5,698 nucleotides of DNA from Caldilineales bacterium. GTDB lineage: Bacteria > Chloroflexota > Anaerolineae > JAAEKA01. The stretch's first letter is position 1. Every line of letters starts with the position of its first letter. The stretch covers positions 1-5,698 of the forward strand of contig JAJTXO010000293.1 in NCBI GenBank assembly GCA_021463315.1, written 5' to 3'. The translations under genes were made by a program, and so were the position numbers. The notes under the pieces were generated by a model. The model was not told where the DNA came from, searched no databases, and was given only the letters and a program-made list of their open reading frames with translations. Below, one piece after another: positions 1 through 3,482 of the stretch.

Positions 1-98
1 GAATGGGGGATGGGGATTGGGGAATGGGGGATGGGGATTGGGGAATGGGGGATGGGAATTGGGAAATGGTTAATGGTGAATGGTTAATGGTTAATGGC
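1..98. repeat. Heptanucleotide tandem array (14 units), G-rich, inside the molybdopterin-subunit frame
   Basis: Positions 1-63 are nine heptamers (gaatggg, ggatggg, gattggg) repeated as three 21-bp blocks, the last block ending in aattggg. Positions 64-98 are five heptamers of the form NAATGGY (aaatggt, taatggt, gaatggt, taatggt, taatggc). The array probably continues past the left edge. On the minus strand it is stop-free in the hydroxylase frame and encodes a 7-residue period (PQSPSPI). The plus strand has nine runs of three to five G separated by 2-4 nt (5-9, 12-15, 19-22, 26-30, 33-36, 40-43, 47-51, 54-56, 61-63), a strong G-quadruplex candidate on the template strand. The style is like cyanobacterial and Chloroflexota short tandemly repeated sequences. 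Confidence 0.92.
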
Positions 99-1408
99 GG
101 AGAGTTTGGGGCGGTGGAGGATATTTCGCTGGCGAGGCGGCGCAGGACGGGGTCGATGGTGACGCCTGTCGGGACGACGCTGCGGGTGGCCTGGATGGAG
201 CCATCGTGCCAGCAGTTGCGCAGGCGCAGCTCGATGGGGTCCAGGCCCAGCGCCTCGGCCAGCTTGTTGATCTGCATCTCGGCGATGAAGTGGCCCTGCG
301 GGCCGCCGAAGCCGCGGAACGCGCCGCCGGGCACGTTGTTGGTGTAGACCGCGCGGCCGTCGACCCACTGGTTTTCGCACTGATAGGGCCCCAGCGAGGC
401 CAGCAGCGCGTTGCCCAGCACCTTGGTCGAGGTGTAGGCGTAGGCGCCGCCGTCGAGGCTGAAGTCGATCTGCTGGGCGGTCAGCCGGCCATCGGCCGCG
501 GCGCCCCAGCGGGCGCGGGCCAGCATGGGATGGCGCTTGTGGTGGCCGACGATGGACTCGCGACGGCTCCAGATGGTCTTGATGCTGCGGCCGGCCAGCT
601 TGCCCTGCTGCTCCAGCCGCCAGGCCGCCAGCGCCAGCACGATCTGCACCGACATGTCCTCGCGGCCGCCGAACGCGCCGCCGATGGCTGGATAGCGCAC
701 CACCACCTGCTCTTCGGGCAACGCCAACGCGGCCGCGATCTGCTGGCGATCCTTGTGGGGCCACTGGCCGGCCACCTCCACCACGATGCGGCCCAGGTCG
801 TCGATGTAGCTGACGCCGGCCTCGGGCTGGAGATAGGCATGCTCCTGCGCGCCGGTGCGGTAGGTGTGCTCGACGATGACCGCGGCCTGGGCGAAGCCGG
901 CCTCGATGTCGCCGCGGCGGATGTGGTATTCCAGCAAGACGTTGCTGCCGATGGAGGGATGCAGCAGCGGCGCGTCGGGCTGGCGCGCGGTCTCCATGTC
1001 GGTGACGACGGGCAGATCCTCCCAGTCGACCTGGATCAGCGACAGCGCGGCCGCGGCCTGGGCCTCAGTCTCGGCCACCACGATGGCCACCTGGTCGCCC
1101 GGCCAGCGCACGCGGTCCGCGTCCGGCACGCCGGAGGGCGCGCCGGGGCCGCACAGCACCGGCTGGTCCACCACGTTCAGGCCGTTGCCGTTGAAGGGCA
1201 CGTCGGCCGCGGTGAAGACGCCCAGCACGCCGGGCGCGGCCGCGGCCAGCCGGGTGTCGATGGCGCGGACGCGGGCATGCACCCGCTGGCTGAACAGGGT
1301 TTTCAGCCACAACATCCCCGGCCGCTCGATGTCGCCGGGATAGAGCGCCGCGCCAGTGACCTTGTCCCTGGCGTCGACGCGGGAAACAGAACTGCCAACT
1401 GCACGCAT
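1..1408 (-). CDS. Xanthine dehydrogenase-family molybdopterin-binding subunit, N-terminal part (3' end outside window)
   Basis: Large catalytic subunit of a molybdenum hydroxylase (xanthine dehydrogenase/aldehyde oxidase family), expected to hydroxylate its substrate at the molybdopterin centre and pass electrons to the 2Fe-2S subunit encoded just upstream. The reading frame is open for 469 codons from ATG to the window edge. Residues 5-40 (GSSVSRVDARDKVTGAALYP and following) are the usual a/b hammerhead start. QEHAYLQPE (188-196), GGAFGGRED (243-251) and AFRGFGGPQG (363-372) match conserved cofactor and active-site segments; FRGFG is the xanthine dehydrogenase form rather than the CO dehydrogenase CoxL loop. 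ELRLRN (393-398) closes the first molybdopterin domain. After about residue 430 the protein becomes a Pro/Ser/Ile repeat encoded by a heptamer array. Family members usually have 700-800 residues, so about 300 should lie beyond the window if the gene is intact. ATG 1408 is preceded by GAGG at 8 nt. The substrate is not determinable. Confidence 0.9.
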   Translation of the reverse strand, partial: MRAVGSSVSRVDARDKVTGAALYPGDIERPGMLWLKTLFSQRVHARVRAIDTRLAAAAPGVLGVFTAADVPFNGNGLNVVDQPVLCGPGAPSGVPDADRVRWPGDQVAIVVAETEAQAAAALSLIQVDWEDLPVVTDMETARQPDAPLLHPSIGSNVLLEYHIRRGDIEAGFAQAAVIVEHTYRTGAQEHAYLQPEAGVSYIDDLGRIVVEVAGQWPHKDRQQIAAALALPEEQVVVRYPAIGGAFGGREDMSVQIVLALAAWRLEQQGKLAGRSIKTIWSRRESIVGHHKRHPMLARARWGAAADGRLTAQQIDFSLDGGAYAYTSTKVLGNALLASLGPYQCENQWVDGRAVYTNNVPGGAFRGFGGPQGHFIAEMQINKLAEALGLDPIELRLRNCWHDGSIQATRSVVPTGVTIDPVLRRLASEISSTAPNSPPLTINHSPLTISQFPSPIPQSPSPIPQSPSPI

Positions 1409-1416
1409 GGTATCTA

Positions 1417-1420
1417 CCTC
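1417..1420 (-). promoter_or_regulatory. Ribosome-binding site of the molybdopterin subunit
   Basis: GAGG on the minus strand sits 8 nt before the ATG at 1408. It supports that start over a TTG farther upstream in the same open frame (1513-1511), which lies within the inverted repeat. The same frame is closed by TAG at 1525-1523. Confidence 0.6.
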
Positions 1421-1451
1421 ATGAACTGGTAGCGTGGTAAGTTGGTAGATT

Positions 1452-1535
1452 GGTAGATTGGTAGATTGGTAGATTGGTCGATTGGTCGTGTGCGCACGCG
1501 ACCAATCTACCAATTTACCAATCTACCAATCTACC
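1452..1535. repeat. Inverted octamer array (42-bp arms) in the spacer between the two hydroxylase genes
   Basis: The plus strand carries copies of ggtagatt (degenerate from about 1427, regular from 1444), then ggtcgatt, a central tgcgca at 1491-1496, and inverted copies of aatctacc up to 1535. Position x pairs with 2987-x: 39 of 42 positions are Watson-Crick, two are G-T (1472/1515 and 1489/1498) and one is a mismatch (1479/1508). There is almost no loop. The TAG stop of the FAD/2Fe-2S gene (1533-1531) lies inside the right arm. In mRNA from the minus strand this would be a very long hairpin between co-transcribed genes, so it might attenuate, stabilise or process the message. No T tract follows, so it does not look like a standard intrinsic terminator. 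Confidence 0.93.
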
Positions 1536-3321
1536 CCTCTGCCATCTTACTTGCTTTCTGAATTGCCGCTACGACCTTCGTGTACCCCGTGCAGCGACAG
1601 AGGTTGCCGGCCAGCGCCTGCTGGATCTCGGCCACACTGGGATCGGGGCGCTCCTCCAGCAGCAGCGCGCCGGACATGAGCAGACCGGGGGTGCAATAGC
1701 CGCACTGCACCGCGCCCTCGGCGATGAACGCGGCCTGCAAGGGGTGAAGCTCGCCGGTCGCGTCTCCGCCGGTCGGGTCTCCGCCGGTCGAGTAGCCTTC
1801 TGAGGCGTATCGAGACCTCCGGGTTTCGATACGCTGGCTATCTGCGCCCTCATGCGAGTCGTCGTCCCTCAACCCGCTACTCAACCCGCGCTGGGCCAGC
1901 CCCTCCACCGTCACCACGTCGCAGCCGGCGGCTCGCTCGGCGGGGACCAGGCAGGCCATCACCGCTTCGCCGTCCAGCCAGACGGTGCAGGCGCCGCATT
2001 CGCCCTCGGCGCAGCCTTCCTTGACGCCGGTCATCTGGCCGTCTTCGCGCAGCGCGGCCAGCAGGGTCTTGCCGGCGGCGTTGTCGAGGGTGACGGGTTG
2101 GCCGTTGAGGGTGAACGGTGAACGGTGATCGGTGATCGGTGATCGGTGATCGGTGATCGGTGACTGATTACCGATTACTGATAACCGATTACCAATAGCT
2201 GGCGCGCGCAGCAGGACTGGGTTGGCGGGCCAACTGGCGCGCTCGTCGCCGGCGCGCAGGTGGCGCAGGGCGCGCTCCACCAAGACGCGCACCATGGCGC
2301 GGCGGTAGTCGGCGCTGGCGCGCAGGTCGTCGATGGGGCGCGCGGCTTGCATGGCCAGCTCGGCGGCCTGGGCGATGGCCGCGTCGCTCAGCGGTTGACC
2401 CAGCAGGCTGGCCTCGGCCGCCTCGGCGCGCACGATGGTGGGGGCGACTGCGCCCAGGGTGATGCGGGCGCGGGTGACACGCGGCGCTTGAGCGTTGCGG
2501 GCTCGGTCGGAGACCGGCCCGAGCAGTTGTGGGTCGGAGACCGGCCCGAGCAGTTGTGGGTCGGGGACCGGCCCGAGCAAGGGTTGGTCGAAGTCCAGCA
2601 CCACGGCGACGTTCACCAGCGAGATGGCCTGGGCGCGGCGCAGGCCCAGCTTGATGAACGCGCCGCGGGCGGTGGGCGGCAGGGCGCGCAGGTGGATGGC
2701 CGTCAGCATCTCGTCGGGCTGCAGCGCGGTGCGGCGCACCCCCTGGAAGAACTGCTCGAAGGAGAGACGGCGCGGGCCGCGCGCCTGGCTGGTCAGGGTG
2801 ACTGCGCCCTCCAGCGCCCAGAGCGGGGTGATGGTGTCGTTGGCCGGGCTGGCGGTGATCAGGTTGCCGGCCACGGTGGCGCGGTTGCGGATCTGCGGCG
2901 CGCCCACCTCCCAACAGGCCTGGGCCAGCGGGAAGGCGCGCGTCGCCAGCAGCGCCGACGCGACCACGTCGTTGTGCGTCACCAGCGGGCCGAGGGTGAT
3001 CTCCCCCTCCGCCGGTTGAGTAGGCGTCTGCGCCGTATCGAAACCCGTCTGCGCCGTATCGAAACCCGTCTGCGCCGTATCGAAACCCGTCTGCGCCGTA
3101 TCGAAACCCGCCTGCGCCGTATCGAAACCCGGGCCCAGCACAATGCTGTCCAGCCCCGGAATGCGGGTGATGTCGATCAACACCTGCTGGCCGCGCACCC
3201 CGCGCTCCAGCTCCAGGATCAAATCGGTGCCGCCGGCGATGACGCGGGCCTGCTCGCCGTGCTGGCTCAGCAGGGCCAGCGCCTCAGACAACGTTGTCGG
3301 TTGGTAGTAGGTGTGCCACAT
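1531..3321 (-). CDS. Fused FAD-binding and [2Fe-2S] subunit of a molybdenum hydroxylase
   Basis: Electron-transfer subunit of a xanthine dehydrogenase-family enzyme, 596 residues, combining what are usually two proteins (CoxM/XdhB-like and CoxS/XdhC-like). The FAD domain spans about 1-372: AGGTDL (29-34) and NRATVAGNLITASPANDT (146-163) are the FAD-binding loops, and RARITLGAVAPT (284-295) belongs to the C-terminal flavoprotein domain. The 2Fe-2S part starts near FTLNGQPVTL (403-412): C437, C442, C445 and C457 are the plant-ferredoxin-type ligands, and C540/C543 with C575/C577 (QCGYCTPG, NLCRCTGY) bind the second cluster. All eight ligands are present. Four segments are repeat-derived: 65-99 (five GFDTAQ copies), about 247-272 (LLGPVSDPQ copies), 375-402 (linker) and about 479-524. 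Removing them leaves normal lengths for both domains. The order FAD then 2Fe-2S is opposite to eukaryotic XDH. The start matches the family N-terminus; the ribosome site is weak (GAG, about 8 nt). It lies upstream of the molybdopterin subunit and is probably co-transcribed. Confidence 0.93.
   Translation of the reverse strand: MWHTYYQPTTLSEALALLSQHGEQARVIAGGTDLILELERGVRGQQVLIDITRIPGLDSIVLGPGFDTAQAGFDTAQTGFDTAQTGFDTAQTGFDTAQTPTQPAEGEITLGPLVTHNDVVASALLATRAFPLAQACWEVGAPQIRNRATVAGNLITASPANDTITPLWALEGAVTLTSQARGPRRLSFEQFFQGVRRTALQPDEMLTAIHLRALPPTARGAFIKLGLRRAQAISLVNVAVVLDFDQPLLGPVPDPQLLGPVSDPQLLGPVSDRARNAQAPRVTRARITLGAVAPTIVRAEAAEASLLGQPLSDAAIAQAAELAMQAARPIDDLRASADYRRAMVRVLVERALRHLRAGDERASWPANPVLLRAPAIGNRLSVIGNQSPITDHRSPITDHRSPFTLNGQPVTLDNAAGKTLLAALREDGQMTGVKEGCAEGECGACTVWLDGEAVMACLVPAERAAGCDVVTVEGLAQRGLSSGLRDDDSHEGADSQRIETRRSRYASEGYSTGGDPTGGDATGELHPLQAAFIAEGAVQCGYCTPGLLMSGALLLEERPDPSVAEIQQALAGNLCRCTGYTKVVAAIQKASKMAEG
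1753..1797. repeat. 15-bp tandem repeat (3 units) inside the 2Fe-2S domain insertion
   Basis: Units of gccggtcgNgtctcc start at 1753, 1768 and 1783; the third is diverged at its end and runs into the palindromic element that follows. Fifteen base pairs equals five codons, so copies add TGGDP/TGGDA blocks (about residues 512-523) without shifting the frame. The array abuts the conserved LHPLQ segment (525-529). Confidence 0.8.
1786..1886. repeat. Palindromic element inserted in frame in the 2Fe-2S domain
   Basis: Two inverted halves: outer arms ggtcgagtag (1786-1795) and ctactcaacc (1877-1886) match at 9 of 10 positions, and inner arms gcgtatcgagacc (1805-1817) and ggtttcgatacgc (1822-1834) match at 12 of 13, with the odd pair a G-T. 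A 4-nt loop (1818-1821) separates the inner arms. The halves have unequal spacers (9 nt and 42 nt). The element encodes about residues 479-512, between VEGLAQ and LHPLQ, which are nearly adjacent in ordinary CoxS-type proteins. Ends of the type GGTYGAGTAG...GTATCGARACC resemble inverted repeats common between genes in several GC-rich bacteria (from memory). Confidence 0.8.
2110..2193. repeat. Heptamer array forming the linker between the FAD and 2Fe-2S domains
   Basis: Twelve 7-bp units: ggtgaac x2, ggtgatc x5, ggtgact, then inverted-type units gattacc, gattact, gataacc, gattacc. The first eight and last four are approximate inverted repeats, pairing with G-T wobbles. The 84 bp encode 28 residues with an SPITDHR period (about 375-402). 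The array ends directly against FTLNGQPV, the usual start of a stand-alone 2Fe-2S subunit, and begins just after the end of the FAD-subunit fold. Confidence 0.92.
2505..2579. repeat. 27-bp tandem repeat (2.8 units) inside the FAD domain
   Basis: Two identical 27-bp units begin at 2505 and 2532, and a partial third with one substitution at 2559. Each starts ggtcggagaccggcccgag. Nine codons per unit give LLGPVSDPQ copies at about residues 248-272. The insertion lies between the strand AISLVNVAVVLDFD and RVTRARITLG, at a loop entering the flavoprotein C-terminal domain. Confidence 0.92.
3014..3130. repeat. 21-bp tandem repeat (5 units) with a GGTTGAGTAG flank, inside the FAD domain
   Basis: Five 21-bp units at 3026-3046, 3047-3067, 3068-3088, 3089-3109 and 3110-3130, identical except t to c in the last. 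Each ends gtatcgaaaccc. Just before them is ggttgagtag (3014-3023). On the minus strand they encode five copies of GFDTAQ(T/A), residues 65-99. The insertion separates DSIVLGP from GEITLGPLVTH, which form a short hairpin in ordinary FAD subunits. Confidence 0.95.
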
Positions 3322-3445
3322 AATAGAGTCTCAGAAGGTCAATGGGCCAGGTGTCAGGCATGAAGCGCGCTAGACGCAGTTCAGCCTTATGTAAAGCAAG
3401 TCCCAGTCAGCCCTGGCGGCTGTCTCGGCGAAGCATTCCCTGCGT

Positions 3446-3474
3446 GGGCGACGGCGCCCCCAGACGAACCTGGG
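3446..3474 (-). other. Hairpins just downstream of hsdR in the 161-bp spacer
   Basis: On the minus strand, CCCAGG-TTCG-TCTGGG (3474-3459) is a 6-bp stem with a UUCG-type loop and a G-U closing pair, 8 nt after the hsdR stop. A second stem, GGGCG-CCGT-CGCCC (3459-3446), follows and shares one base. No T tract follows, so an intrinsic terminator is not shown; a 3'-end structure or chance pairing are both possible. In the rest of 3322-3482 I see no convincing promoter for the FAD/2Fe-2S gene and no open frame with a recognisable product. Confidence 0.25.
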
Positions 3475-3482
3475 TGCTGCCA

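Noticed and set aside
206..1432. 408-codon open frame on the plus strand
   Set aside because: It is antisense to the molybdopterin subunit, which has clear family motifs. The composition (Ala/Gly/Arg/His/Val rich) is typical of an opposite-strand shadow in GC-rich DNA.
1452..1535. Intrinsic terminator between the hydroxylase genes
   Set aside because: The stem is far longer than usual, AT-containing, loopless and without a following T tract. Termination here would also cut the catalytic subunit off from its partner gene.
1786..1886. Insertion sequence or MITE with terminal inverted repeats
   Set aside because: No transposase and no target duplication could be recognised. It is kept as a palindromic repeat until more copies are examined.
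3026..3130. Possible CRISPR array (regular 21-bp repeats)
   Set aside because: Units are directly adjacent with no spacers and lie within a protein-coding frame. The same applies to the 27-bp units at 2505-2579.
3319..3343. TTGACC...TATTAT as a promoter for the FAD/2Fe-2S gene
   Set aside because: The spacing is only 11 nt and the TATTAT overlaps the start codon, so it cannot serve as a normal sigma-70 promoter.
2260..3363. 367-codon open frame on the plus strand
   Set aside because: It is antisense to the FAD/2Fe-2S gene and has no recognisable domain; its repeats are just the other strand of the in-frame arrays.
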